Source: Rhodococcus sp. IEGM 1409 (GTDB lineage: Bacteria; Actinomycetota; Actinomycetes; Mycobacteriales; Mycobacteriaceae). Taken from it: DNA of 64,000 nucleotides. The stretch is taken from positions 124,001 to 188,000 of the forward strand of contig NZ_JASHKN010000006.1 in assembly GCF_030056735.1 (NCBI RefSeq), read 5' to 3'. This document shows positions 44,234-52,709 of this stretch, piece after piece. Position numbers and translations under genes: made by a program. The notes under the pieces are model-generated. The model ran no database searches. It saw nothing but the letters and a program-made list of their open reading frames with translations, and had not been told where the DNA came from. Position 1 is the first letter of the stretch. Each line of letters begins with the position of its first letter.

Positions 44234-45765
44234 CCAGGCTCCGGGGAGTTACCTTCAGCGGTATCACGATCCGGGACAAGTCGTCTTCGCCCGTCGCCGT
44301 CGATCAGCAGTGTGCCGGCACCGGGCAACAGGTCCGCCGTCTCGACGCTGTCGAAGGCGCCCACCATCAGAAGGCTCTCAGGTCTGGCTCTTCGAAGCAA
44401 CGCGCTCCACACGGTCCCCGACGCAGCGACAACAAGGGCGGCGATCGGCAGGGCCCACATCCCGTGTACCGCGGCGTCGAGCACGATGTAGACCAGTAGG
44501 CTCGCCCCGGCAGCGCCCACGGACACAGTGCATATTCGGGTCATCGACGTGTGTTCCCCGATTCGGCGCAAGAACTTCCACGAAGCAAAGGCCACCAGGG
44601 TGTAGGCGCAGACCAACGCTGTCTCGACTACGCCGTCGAAGGATCCGGAATCGTCGCGAACCGTATCGGAGTAGACGAATACTCCGATCGCGCTTGCCGC
44701 GACAAAGGCAAGTACCGCAACGTACGGGGTACGAAATCGTCTGTGCACGCGAGCGAGCGGCGACGGCAGTACCCGTTCGATCCCCATCGAGTACAGCAAC
44801 CGCGAGCCCGCCTGCGCACAACCGAGGGTCGATGCGAACCAGGAACACGTCATTCCGATCTTGACTGCCAGAACCACTTCCGCGCTAGCTCCGGATGCCG
44901 TTCCTTCGAAGTACGCTCCGACGATCGTTGCGCCGTGACCGGTCATCGCCGCCCAGGCCGCAAAAACGAAGAGAACCCCGCAGATGATCGGCGAAATGAG
45001 GACCGTGCGCGTGACACTGATGAGTGGTCGTTTTGCTTCCGGACCGAAGAACGCCGAGCTCTCGAAGCCCGCCATGCTGAGTACGGTCAGCATGGCGAGA
45101 AACGGCACAGCGCTCAGCGACGGATTCGGCAGGGCAACAGCAGTTGTCGCGCTAGTTTGCGTCGCGAGCATGACCACTACCATCAGAATCAGCGAGCACG
45201 CTTCGACAACGAGGATCGCTCGGGTAGCGAACCGGACGCCTCGCACTGCAATCCACGCGACGGCCAGAGCAATCGCCACCGTCGTGATCACCGTCGCCGC
45301 GGTCCCTCGAACGTCGGGTCCGACAATGGCGACGGTATCCAGCAGACTCGGAACCGCCTGGGAGAAAACCGATACCGAGATTCCGAGGTAGCCGAGCACC
45401 AAGGCGGCGCCCGCCGTCAGTGTCGCCCGGATACCGGAGCCCTGGAAGACGAAACTGTACAACGATCCTGCTGCGGCCAGTCTCCGCGTGAACTGAGTGA
45501 TGCAAAACGCAACGAGAAACACCGCCGATGTTGTCGCTGCAATCGCAGCCAACCCGACGTAGCCGGGACTGTAGGTGATCATCCACAGGGCGATGAACAC
45601 CATTCCTGTTGCCGGCGCGATCGTGGAGAGCGATTGCCCCAACAGGTCGATCGGGGTCAGACGTCCCCGTCCGAGACCGCGGAGCGGGGAGAACACGGGC
45701 TCACTGTGTTGATCCGCATCCTGCGCTCGCGTGATCGCTGCACGCAGTGCCGCACTCACGGCCAT
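44227..45765 (-). CDS. APC family amino acid/amine permease
   Basis: 512 residues with about 12 membrane segments and the APC start LLGQSLSTIAPATGMVFIAL followed by a conserved LSMAGFESSAFFGPEAK. A C-terminal soluble tail of about 50 residues follows. The nearest gene on the far side is the divergent mau-like operon, so uptake of an amine or an amino-acid precursor is plausible; the substrate cannot be read directly. Confidence 0.85.
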   Translation of the reverse strand: MAVSAALRAAITRAQDADQHSEPVFSPLRGLGRGRLTPIDLLGQSLSTIAPATGMVFIALWMITYSPGYVGLAAIAATTSAVFLVAFCITQFTRRLAAAGSLYSFVFQGSGIRATLTAGAALVLGYLGISVSVFSQAVPSLLDTVAIVGPDVRGTAATVITTVAIALAVAWIAVRGVRFATRAILVVEACSLILMVVVMLATQTSATTAVALPNPSLSAVPFLAMLTVLSMAGFESSAFFGPEAKRPLISVTRTVLISPIICGVLFVFAAWAAMTGHGATIVGAYFEGTASGASAEVVLAVKIGMTCSWFASTLGCAQAGSRLLYSMGIERVLPSPLARVHRRFRTPYVAVLAFVAASAIGVFVYSDTVRDDSGSFDGVVETALVCAYTLVAFASWKFLRRIGEHTSMTRICTVSVGAAGASLLVYIVLDAAVHGMWALPIAALVVAASGTVWSALLRRARPESLLMVGAFDSVETADLLPGAGTLLIDGDGRRRLVPDRDTAEGNSPEPGW

Positions 45766-46113
45766 GTCTCACCGTCCGTCGTGTCCGGGCCCGAACCTAC
45801 GAGCGAATTGTCAGAATTCGGTCAAGTTAGTCCGCTTATGTTTCGGCGCAGTTTCCACGATGGCGCGCACAGGACTGTCAAGTGAGAATCCGATCTTGTT
45901 TCCCTCCCAGCGTCATGCCGGATCAGTGGCGGCCGGTGGTATCACGCCTCGGCGGACAGCTCATCCACCTGCGGGTTCACCGATTCTCAACCGAGAACTG
46001 CTCTCTCAGTTGCACCTCGTCCAGGCGTAGCGCGGTCGACGCGGGTTCGCAGCACGGCCCGTACAGGATGTGTCCAACACACCACCGGCCCTGCCGAACA
46101 GAATGGAGGAAGC
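45766..46113. promoter_or_regulatory. Divergent control region between permease and mau-like operon
   Basis: No gene is seen. An 18-bp imperfect palindrome built round GAATTC (45808-45825; outer TTG/CAA and inner GAATTC match) could be an operator, possibly for the IclR protein. GGAGG lies 7 bp before the mauE-like start. Confidence 0.35.
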
Positions 46114-46704
46114 ATGGACTTCGTCAGCGCCACCACTGCGGCGATAATCGGATTTGTTCTACTGCTCGCCGGCATTCCCAAGCTGAACGACCACGACGGG
46201 GTACTCAGTTCCGTTCGCGGTTACAAGGTGCTGCCGGCGCGACTCGAAGTTCCGATCGCTCGCGCCCTTCCCGTCGCGGAAACCGTCGTGGGTGTCCTCC
46301 TGGTTCTCGGCGTTGCCCATCGACTCGCGGCCTTGGCCGCTGCCGTGATGTTCGCGTCGTTCTTCACAGGCCTCACGATCAATCTCCTACGCGGCCGACG
46401 CGATCTCGACTGCGGTTGTTTTGCATTCGGAGTCGGCAAGATTCCGCATATCGGGTGGTTCCACGCCGTTCGCGCCGGAACACTTGCGGCGATATCCGTG
46501 GCCGCGTCGGTCGCTCCCAACCACGCCGAGATCGGCGTCCAGATCGTGGCGGCAACCTTCGGATTCCTCCTCGTTCTGGTTGGAGTTGCTCTCGCACAGA
46601 TTCGTTCGGTCGTCCACCTCGGACGACGCCCCGTCGACGACTACCTGTCGAGCGCGTCCATCCGACTCCGTACCGCCGAAACCGCATCTCGGTACGGCTC
46701 GTGA
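46114..46704 (+). CDS. mauE: MauE-like membrane protein (DoxX/MauE family)
   Basis: 196 residues with four to five membrane segments. GFVLLLAGIPKLNDHDGVLSSVRGYKVLP, LPVAETVVGVLLVLG and DLDCGCFAF (a Cys-x-Cys at the end of a membrane segment) match the MauE family, which in methylotrophs is needed to form the many disulfides of the methylamine dehydrogenase light chain. First gene of the cluster; GGAGG upstream. Confidence 0.85.
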   Translation: MDFVSATTAAIIGFVLLLAGIPKLNDHDGVLSSVRGYKVLPARLEVPIARALPVAETVVGVLLVLGVAHRLAALAAAVMFASFFTGLTINLLRGRRDLDCGCFAFGVGKIPHIGWFHAVRAGTLAAISVAASVAPNHAEIGVQIVAATFGFLLVLVGVALAQIRSVVHLGRRPVDDYLSSASIRLRTAETASRYGS

Positions 46705-46747
46705 AACATATCCACAGCCCCGAAAACTCGAAGGCAGGACTACTACG

Positions 46748-47356
46748 ATGACCACTTTCCTACTCGTTGCGACCGTGATCCTGGTGATCGCGGTAGCAGT
46801 ACTCTTCTTGATGGTTCTTGCCCTGGCTCGTGAAATCGGTCGCGTACAAGTACGTCTCGGCCCCCTCGGCGCCCGCATGATGGATACCGGGCCCAAGGTC
46901 GAACAAAGCGGCCCGTCGTTTGCCGGTCTGATCGACCAGGAGGGACGAACCGTCGGGGTCGGCGGTCACCGCGACAAGCCCCAGCTCCTGCTGTTCACGG
47001 CACCGAGTTGCTCGACCTGCAAGAGCCTGCTTCCCGGTGTAAGGGCAATGGCGCGAGCCGAATCCGACCTCGACGTGGTGATCATCTCCGACGGAACACC
47101 CGAAGAGCACCGCGAGTTTCTGGCCGGTAGCGGGATCGGTTCCGAGCTCAGTTACATCGACGCCCGAGACGTCGGCATCGCATACCAGGTGGGTACCACT
47201 CCCTACGGAGTGATTCTCGACGAGCACGGCAAGATCCGAGGAAAGGGTCTGTGCAATCACATGGCTCAAGTGGAGAGCCTGCTCAATGCGCTCGAATCCG
47301 GCACACCCTCACTCCAGCACCTTCATGCCCAGGCGAAATCCGGCAGCGCGGCCTGA
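46748..47356 (+). CDS. mauD: MauD-like membrane-anchored thioredoxin
   Basis: 202 residues from ATG 46748; longer frames upstream overlap mauE and are rejected. One N-terminal anchor (residues 3-27) is followed by a thioredoxin fold with CSTC at 88-91 and the cis-Pro loop VGTTPYGVI. MauD works with MauE to make the six disulfides of the TTQ subunit outside the membrane. Confidence 0.85.
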   Translation: MTTFLLVATVILVIAVAVLFLMVLALAREIGRVQVRLGPLGARMMDTGPKVEQSGPSFAGLIDQEGRTVGVGGHRDKPQLLLFTAPSCSTCKSLLPGVRAMARAESDLDVVIISDGTPEEHREFLAGSGIGSELSYIDARDVGIAYQVGTTPYGVILDEHGKIRGKGLCNHMAQVESLLNALESGTPSLQHLHAQAKSGSAA

Positions 47357-47401
47357 TCATCCTGCACAGTTCGATCCTCTTCACGAATCAGGAGAAAATC
47401 G

Positions 47402-48103
47402 TTGGACGACAATGAATTCCCACAGCACAACATGACGGAGAATCGATATCCCGTCGACGAGGCGACAGTTCAGGCCCAGGCCGAATGGATGGCGGGCCAG
47501 GGCGGTTCGCTCACCAGTCGAACAGGGCGCAAACTCTCCGAGCGAGTTTCGCGGCGGTCGATGATCAGTCGGATCGGCAAGTGGACCATGGGTGTGTCAG
47601 GAGTCGCACTGATCAGCACGCTTCCCGTGACTCGCAGCGCCTTCGCTCAAGAGCCCGAAGTTCCTGCGCCCGCGCCGGGGCCCGAGCCCCTTGTCCCCGT
47701 CTACGACGGCAAGGATCCAGCCGAGTGCGAGTACTGGCGCTGGTGCAACATGGACGGAACATCCTGTGCCGCATGCAACGGCGGCGGTGTCACCACCTGT
47801 GCGCCCGGCAGCAAGCCCGGCGCAGAGTTCTGGGTCGGATGCTGTACCAATCCTGATACCGGTAAGACCTATCTGATCGCCTACTACGACTGCTGCGGCG
47901 CGCCTTCGTGTTCCAACGCATTCTGCGGCGAACCGGACATGCAGGCAGTGATGTACAACCCTGTCTCCGGAAGCTACGACCAGGAAATCATCTGGTGTGT
48001 CTCCGACGAGTCTCAGGCGTACACCTGCACGATGGCGCCCATCATCGGTGAGGACTGCCAGACTCGACCGGCCGAGCGCCCCAAGGTCGGTGCCGGATCA
48101 TGA
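47402..48103 (+). CDS. mauA: Methylamine dehydrogenase-like light chain (TTQ subunit)
   Basis: 233 residues from TTG 47402, with AGGAG 8 bp upstream. A long leader carries twin arginines (RRSMI, residues 51-55), a hydrophobic core and an AFA cleavage site at 80-82, so it should be exported folded by Tat, as in Paracoccus MauA. The mature part matches MauA: CEYWRWCNMDGTSCAAC, then Trp144 in EFWVGCC and Trp198 in EIIWCV, the positions of the two Trp that form tryptophan tryptophylquinone. It has 14 Cys (12 in the classical enzyme as I recall it), allowing a seventh disulfide. The enzyme would oxidise a primary amine to aldehyde and ammonia. Confidence 0.9.
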   Translation: MDDNEFPQHNMTENRYPVDEATVQAQAEWMAGQGGSLTSRTGRKLSERVSRRSMISRIGKWTMGVSGVALISTLPVTRSAFAQEPEVPAPAPGPEPLVPVYDGKDPAECEYWRWCNMDGTSCAACNGGGVTTCAPGSKPGAEFWVGCCTNPDTGKTYLIAYYDCCGAPSCSNAFCGEPDMQAVMYNPVSGSYDQEIIWCVSDESQAYTCTMAPIIGEDCQTRPAERPKVGAGS

Positions 48104-49419
48104 GCAGTTCGCGAACCCGAAAACTGGCACGCCCAGCCGTTGCGATCATTCCACTCACCGTCGTACTCGCGCTGGCCGGATGCAGTTCGTCCGACAACGA
48201 CGAACCCTCCAGCGCAGGCGATGTCACCTATCCGACAGTTCCGTTCACTGCCCCGGGCGAGGGGATCTCACTCAGGCACGACGACCAGGAAATCGGCGAT
48301 ACCATTCCCGAACCACTGCACGTCGGTTCGATCACGCCGATCGCAGCTGACCGCCTACTGGGCGTCGAGGGTGGATTCGGCCAGCTCGAGCTCAGTGTCA
48401 ATGTGATCGATCCGAAAACCGGTATGGCCGAAAGTCGAATTACCGTCGGTCCGGGAATCTGGGATCCGGTCATTCACGGATTTGTCGGGGATTCTCCCGA
48501 GGACCCTGCGGTGCTCGCGGCCGAGGTGTGGCGTCCCCGAGGTTCCCGCGGCGCCGCAGATTTCACGGTCAGCACCTACTCCGGCAACCTGCTGGAACCC
48601 GCCGAGGTCACTCTTCCGGACGTCGCGCGCGTACATTCCCGACTCGGCTCCAACGCCGTGACCTCCGACGGCAAGTTCTTTGTCACCTGGGATGACGGGT
48701 TGTACGGCATCCGGGTGGTCGACCTCGAGAAGAAGGAAGCGACCGGTGCTCTTCAGATAGTCGGCTGCGGCCCGTTCACGTGGATGGTCGAGCACGAGTT
48801 GTACAGCGTCTGTGAGGACACCCGAGAACTGCTGCACGTCACGATCGGGGACGACGGCGTCCCGAAGGAAACCGCCCGAAGCAAGGTCCTACCCGAAGAT
48901 TTTGTCTCCACGCGCAAGGTCACGTGGGCATCGGAAGCGCAAAAAGCGTTGCTGGTCAGCGAGAACGGCGATGTCTACGTTTTCGACTTCTCCAACGGAC
49001 TGCCTCAGGAAGTTGTCAAACCGATCGGGAACGCCGGGCAGGATTCCGGTCGATTCTCGGAGAACGTCGTCAACGCCGACGCATCCCGACTCGCAATCGC
49101 CTACACGGACACCGCCATTCATCCGGACTCTGCTCGGGGAGGCTCGCTCGTCAAGATCGACCTGTCCGACGCCGCGACCTACGCCCCGGTGAAAAGCTTG
49201 ACGCTCGCAGACCTCGGCCTGACGGACATCAAGAGCATGACCTTCTCCGTCGACGGCGCCACGTTCTACGTGCTCGGCACGGGGCCGGAAGTCGAAGGTT
49301 CTGCACCGCAGAAGATCGTGGGGTACAACGCGACCACCGGTGAGCAGGTCAGCTCCGTCGATGTCTCGGGCAACGTCGGTGATGTCAGTGGGTTGATCAC
49401 ACCAGAAGTACTCCGATGA
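48100..49419 (+). CDS. Lipoprotein in heavy-chain (MauB) position
   Basis: 439 residues. The signal AIIPLTVVLALAGCSSS ends in a lipobox (LAGC), so it is anchored to the outer face of the membrane. The body is rich in repeating beta-strand blades (HVGSITPIAADRLLGVEGG, SNAVTSDGKFFVTWDD, VNADASRLAIAYTD, MTFSVDGATFYVLGT), fitting a beta-propeller like the methylamine dehydrogenase heavy chain. It overlaps mauA by 4 bp, implying a stoichiometric partner. Direct similarity to MauB is not obvious by eye; the role is inferred from fold and position. Confidence 0.65.
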   Translation: MSSSRTRKLARPAVAIIPLTVVLALAGCSSSDNDEPSSAGDVTYPTVPFTAPGEGISLRHDDQEIGDTIPEPLHVGSITPIAADRLLGVEGGFGQLELSVNVIDPKTGMAESRITVGPGIWDPVIHGFVGDSPEDPAVLAAEVWRPRGSRGAADFTVSTYSGNLLEPAEVTLPDVARVHSRLGSNAVTSDGKFFVTWDDGLYGIRVVDLEKKEATGALQIVGCGPFTWMVEHELYSVCEDTRELLHVTIGDDGVPKETARSKVLPEDFVSTRKVTWASEAQKALLVSENGDVYVFDFSNGLPQEVVKPIGNAGQDSGRFSENVVNADASRLAIAYTDTAIHPDSARGGSLVKIDLSDAATYAPVKSLTLADLGLTDIKSMTFSVDGATFYVLGTGPEVEGSAPQKIVGYNATTGEQVSSVDVSGNVGDVSGLITPEVLR

Positions 49420-51005
49420 GTCGTCCCGGATCCGGTGTGGTGATGGGCCGGCGCCGCTTCCTGAGTTTGGGAGCACTCGGCGCCGGAGCACTCGGGCTCG
49501 GCGCTGTGGGCACGATCACCGGATGCAGTTCCACTGCAGCAACTCCGACGTCCACGGCCGATCTCGACTACATCCTGCCCACCGACCCCGAAGTTGCTGC
49601 AGCAGAATCGGCCCGGACCTGGAATGGAACCACCGCAGCGTTTGCCCTGACCGCCGGATTCTCGACGGTCGATCTCGGCGGACGTCTGGTGAACACATGG
49701 ACGTACGGCGGTGCGGCGGTGGCTCCGGAGCTTCGTCTGAAGTCCGGAGACCGTGTCAGTGCCTCCGTCCAGAACGGTCTCGATGCCGAAACGACGTTGC
49801 ACTGGCATGGAGTTCGAATCCGCAACGACATGGACGGCGCGGCACCCACCACGCAGGCCCCCATCGGTGCGGGTTCGGGTTTCGACTACAACTTCATCGC
49901 ACCGGATCCGGGAACGTACTGGTACCACTCACATAGCGGCTTACAAGCCGATAGGGGACTGTTCGGCGCCATGATCGTCGAGGACCCGAACGACTCCAGC
50001 GGAGCCGACGCCGATGCCGTTCTGGTCCTCGACGACTGGCTCGACGGATTGGGCACCACCCCGGATTCCGTCCTGATGGCACTGAACCCGGCAATTTCGG
50101 GCGGGCATGGCGGACACGGTGGTGGAGCAACAACTCCGGCGGAACACTCGGAAGGTGACATGTCCACCGCACAGCAGTTGGTGAGCGCCGGTCACGGTTC
50201 GTCCGAGGCACTCGGCGGAATGACCCAACACATCGCGTATCCACTGCACTTGATCAACGGGCGACCACCCAATGATCCTGCTGTCATCAGCGCTGCAGCC
50301 GGTTCGACCCTACGACTACGAATCATCAACGCGGCAGCCGAAACTCCGTATCGGTTTGCCGTGGCCGGACACGAGATGACGATTGTCGCCACCGACGGCT
50401 ACGACGTGGTGCCAACTCCTGCCGACACCATCATCGTCGGTATGGCCCAGCGCTACGACGTGCTGGTCACGGTGAAGTCGGGAACGTGGCCGGTGGTGGC
50501 GAAGGTCGAGGGTCGGGACGGTTATGCGTCGACCGTCCTGCGCAGCACCGACGCCTTGGCTCTTGCGAATCCGGATGTGGGCGGAAATCTTTCGGAATTG
50601 GCCGGCCGACTGGTGCCCGAAAGCGAGCTCCGTCCTACGGAATCCGCACGGCTCGAGACGAAGTCGCCAGATCGCGACTACCACATCGAGTTGATCCAAG
50701 CCGGAGATCGATACGTGTGGGGAATGGCCGGTGCTGATGCGGGCAAGCTCGTCATGAAACAGGGCGAACGGGTTCGCATCACGATGAAGAACACGTCCAC
50801 TATGTGGCACCCCATGCATACCCACGGACACACGTTCGCGGTACCGGACTACGGCGGACTTCGCCGCGACACCGTCAACGTCCTACCAGGCGCCGAGCTT
50901 GCCGTCGAGTTCGATGCCGACAATCCCGGCGAGTGGATGTTCCACTGCCACAACGCCTACCACTTCGAAGCAGGCATGACGGCAAATCTGCGTTACGTCC
51001 GCTGA
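49416..51005 (+). CDS. Multicopper oxidase, Tat/lipoprotein leader
   Basis: 529 residues. The leader has GRRRFLSLGALGAG (twin-arginine type) and a possible lipobox (ITGC). The copper motifs are complete: HWHG at 129-132, HSH at 171-173, HPMHTHGHTF and HCHNAYHFEAGM near the C-terminus (T1 Cys, His and Met). A His/Gly-rich insertion (GGHGGHGGG, about residues 228-236) may bind extra copper. Such laccase-like enzymes reduce O2 to water. The 4-bp overlap with the heavy-chain-like gene ties it to the amine dehydrogenase, as terminal oxidase of the chain or as a cofactor-maturation enzyme. Confidence 0.85.
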   Translation: MSRPGSGVVMGRRRFLSLGALGAGALGLGAVGTITGCSSTAATPTSTADLDYILPTDPEVAAAESARTWNGTTAAFALTAGFSTVDLGGRLVNTWTYGGAAVAPELRLKSGDRVSASVQNGLDAETTLHWHGVRIRNDMDGAAPTTQAPIGAGSGFDYNFIAPDPGTYWYHSHSGLQADRGLFGAMIVEDPNDSSGADADAVLVLDDWLDGLGTTPDSVLMALNPAISGGHGGHGGGATTPAEHSEGDMSTAQQLVSAGHGSSEALGGMTQHIAYPLHLINGRPPNDPAVISAAAGSTLRLRIINAAAETPYRFAVAGHEMTIVATDGYDVVPTPADTIIVGMAQRYDVLVTVKSGTWPVVAKVEGRDGYASTVLRSTDALALANPDVGGNLSELAGRLVPESELRPTESARLETKSPDRDYHIELIQAGDRYVWGMAGADAGKLVMKQGERVRITMKNTSTMWHPMHTHGHTFAVPDYGGLRRDTVNVLPGAELAVEFDADNPGEWMFHCHNAYHFEAGMTANLRYVR

Positions 51006-51032
51006 CAAGTTGAAGAATGGAGAGAACCCCTC

Positions 51033-51380
51033 ATGAAGAAACTCGTTCCCGCTTTCCTCGCCGCATGTGCTGCCTTGAGCCTCACCGCCTGCAGTAGTGA
51101 TGCCGGTGCGTCGTCGGACGAACCTGCCGTCGTGATCGAGGTGAAGAACATGGCGTACACACCGGCATCGGTCACCATCGAGAGGGGACAGACCGTCGAA
51201 TGGAAGTTCGACGACAGCGGACTCCCCCACGATGTGGTCGGCAACGGTGAACTCGACGGGAAACTGAAGAGCGAGTTGCTCACCGAGGGGACCTTCTCCT
51301 ACACGTTCGACGACGCCGGAACCTTCACCTACCACTGCACGCCCCACCCGATGATGGTGGGCACCGTGATCGTTCAATAG
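51033..51380 (+). CDS. Amicyanin-like cupredoxin lipoprotein
   Basis: 115 residues. A short signal ends in a lipobox (LTAC, Cys20). The mature domain is a plastocyanin/amicyanin fold with type-1 copper ligands His66 (LPHDV), Cys102, His105 and Met107 or 108 (HCTPHPMM). The CTPHPxM loop is that of amicyanin, the natural electron acceptor of methylamine dehydrogenase. Likely shuttles electrons from the TTQ enzyme to the multicopper oxidase or the respiratory chain. Confidence 0.9.
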   Translation: MKKLVPAFLAACAALSLTACSSDAGASSDEPAVVIEVKNMAYTPASVTIERGQTVEWKFDDSGLPHDVVGNGELDGKLKSELLTEGTFSYTFDDAGTFTYHCTPHPMMVGTVIVQ

Positions 51381-51703
51381 TGAGGAGGTGGATCGCCGGC
51401 TTCGGCGTCGGCGTCGCCGCAATGTTTGTTCCAGCCTGCGGCACAGAAGATCCCGTCCCCGATGTGGTGGTCGAGATCAGCAACGTTCAGTTCAGTCCGA
51501 TGGACGTCACAGTAGAGCGTGGTGGCACCGTCGAGTGGCGCTTCGACGACGGCGGGCTCCTGCATCACGTCGAGTCGCCCGGACTGTTCGACAGCGGTAT
51601 CACCGGGGACGGCGCATACCGGCACACGTTCGACAGTTCGGGCGTCTACGAATACTCGTGCTCCGTGCACCCGTACATGATCGGAGTCATCACAGTGCTG
51701 TGA
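51380..51703 (+). CDS. Second amicyanin-like cupredoxin lipoprotein
   Basis: 107 residues from GTG 51380, sharing one base with the previous stop. The N-terminus ends in a lipobox (VPAC, Cys20). Copper ligands: His62 or 63, Cys94, His97, Met100 (CSVHPYM). It resembles the preceding cupredoxin (VEWRFDDGGLLHHV against VEWKFDDSGLPHDV), so the pair arose by tandem duplication and may form a two-step electron relay. Confidence 0.85.
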   Translation: MRRWIAGFGVGVAAMFVPACGTEDPVPDVVVEISNVQFSPMDVTVERGGTVEWRFDDGGLLHHVESPGLFDSGITGDGAYRHTFDSSGVYEYSCSVHPYMIGVITVL

Positions 51704-51777
51704 CATTGGCTCAACCTTTTTCGCTGCGAACTCTGGCTCACTACTTTTCCTGAACCACACACATTTTGGAGGATCTG

Positions 51778-52614
51778 ATGACTACCGTTCTCTCACACGG
51801 CCCGCTCCAGACCGATGTGCCCGACATCCGGCCAACCCTTCGAGGCTCGGTCGGCACCGCTACTCGTGCGAGCCTCATCGCGGCAGGTGCGGCAGCAGGT
51901 GCCGGTATCGCACTCGTGGCTGTACCCTCCGCGACAACAGCTTTGACCTCTGCCGTTGTCGGAGCCGGACTGGTCACCTCGCTGGCCGCCAACTGGTCGA
52001 CCTGCGGCATGTCCGTTGCCGGAGTTGTGGCCGCACCAAAGCAAGATGACCGAAAGGGATCCTCGACTCCGGTACGCCGACTCGGCTGGCACGCACTGGG
52101 TTCTGTCACGACGGGAGCAGTCACCGGCGCACTGATCGGCGCTCTCGGTGCGGCAGTGTCCGGCTACGTCCCGGTCGGCTGGGCGCTGGGCGTCTGGGCC
52201 GTCGTCGCGGTTGCGTACGGGCTGCACGAGTTGGGTGCAGTGAAGATGCCGACTCCGATGCGGCGCCAACAGCTTCCGCGCTATCTGCGCCGCACCATGG
52301 CGCCCTGGAAGGTCTCACTGATCTTCGGTGCGATCATCGGTCCGGGTTTTCTGATCTTCATCCGGTCGAGTGCGTACTACCTCTTGGCGCTCGGCGTCAT
52401 CGCCTCGGGTTCACCGGCTCTCGGTGCGGCGCTGTTCACGGTCGTTTCCCTTGGCCGCTGCATACCCAGCCTCGCGGCAATCGTGCACACCAAGCGCGGT
52501 GGCTCGATGCCGGGATTCCTCTCGATCATGTGCGTCGTGGACCGTCGAGTGCAGAGCGTCACCGGCGCAGCATTGATCGCACTGGGAGCATTTGCCGCAG
52601 CATCACTGATCTGA
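51778..52614 (+). CDS. MauF-like polytopic membrane protein
   Basis: 278 residues from ATG 51778, with GGAGG upstream. Six or so hydrophobic segments (ASLIAAGAAAGAGIALVAVP, AVTGALIGALGAAVSGYV, LGVWAVVAVAYG, IFGAIIGPGFLIFI and others). Three Cys lie in or near membrane segments (TCGMS, RCIPS, MCVVD). Position at the end of the cluster, size and topology fit MauF, a CcdA/DsbD-related protein essential for methylamine dehydrogenase formation. Sequence similarity to MauF was not confirmed. Confidence 0.55.
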   Translation: MTTVLSHGPLQTDVPDIRPTLRGSVGTATRASLIAAGAAAGAGIALVAVPSATTALTSAVVGAGLVTSLAANWSTCGMSVAGVVAAPKQDDRKGSSTPVRRLGWHALGSVTTGAVTGALIGALGAAVSGYVPVGWALGVWAVVAVAYGLHELGAVKMPTPMRRQQLPRYLRRTMAPWKVSLIFGAIIGPGFLIFIRSSAYYLLALGVIASGSPALGAALFTVVSLGRCIPSLAAIVHTKRGGSMPGFLSIMCVVDRRVQSVTGAALIALGAFAAASLI

Positions 52615-52643
52615 CTGTCGACCTAGCACCCTTTACCTCGAGT

Positions 52644-52677
52644 GAACACACGCTCCAACTCCCCGGAGCGTGTGTTC
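52644..52677. terminator. Strong terminator after mau-like operon
   Basis: A perfect 13-bp stem (GAACACACGCTCC with its complement) and an 8-base loop lie 30 bp after the last gene. It closes the mau-like operon and may also serve the convergent SanA-like gene. Confidence 0.75.
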
Positions 52678-52709
52678 GCTCGACACAAACTGTGCGCACT
52701 CTCAGCGCG

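Noticed and set aside
44551..45885. 444-codon forward frame opposite the APC permease
   Set aside because: Extremely Arg/Gln/Asp-rich antisense frame; the permease on the other strand has clear membrane segments.
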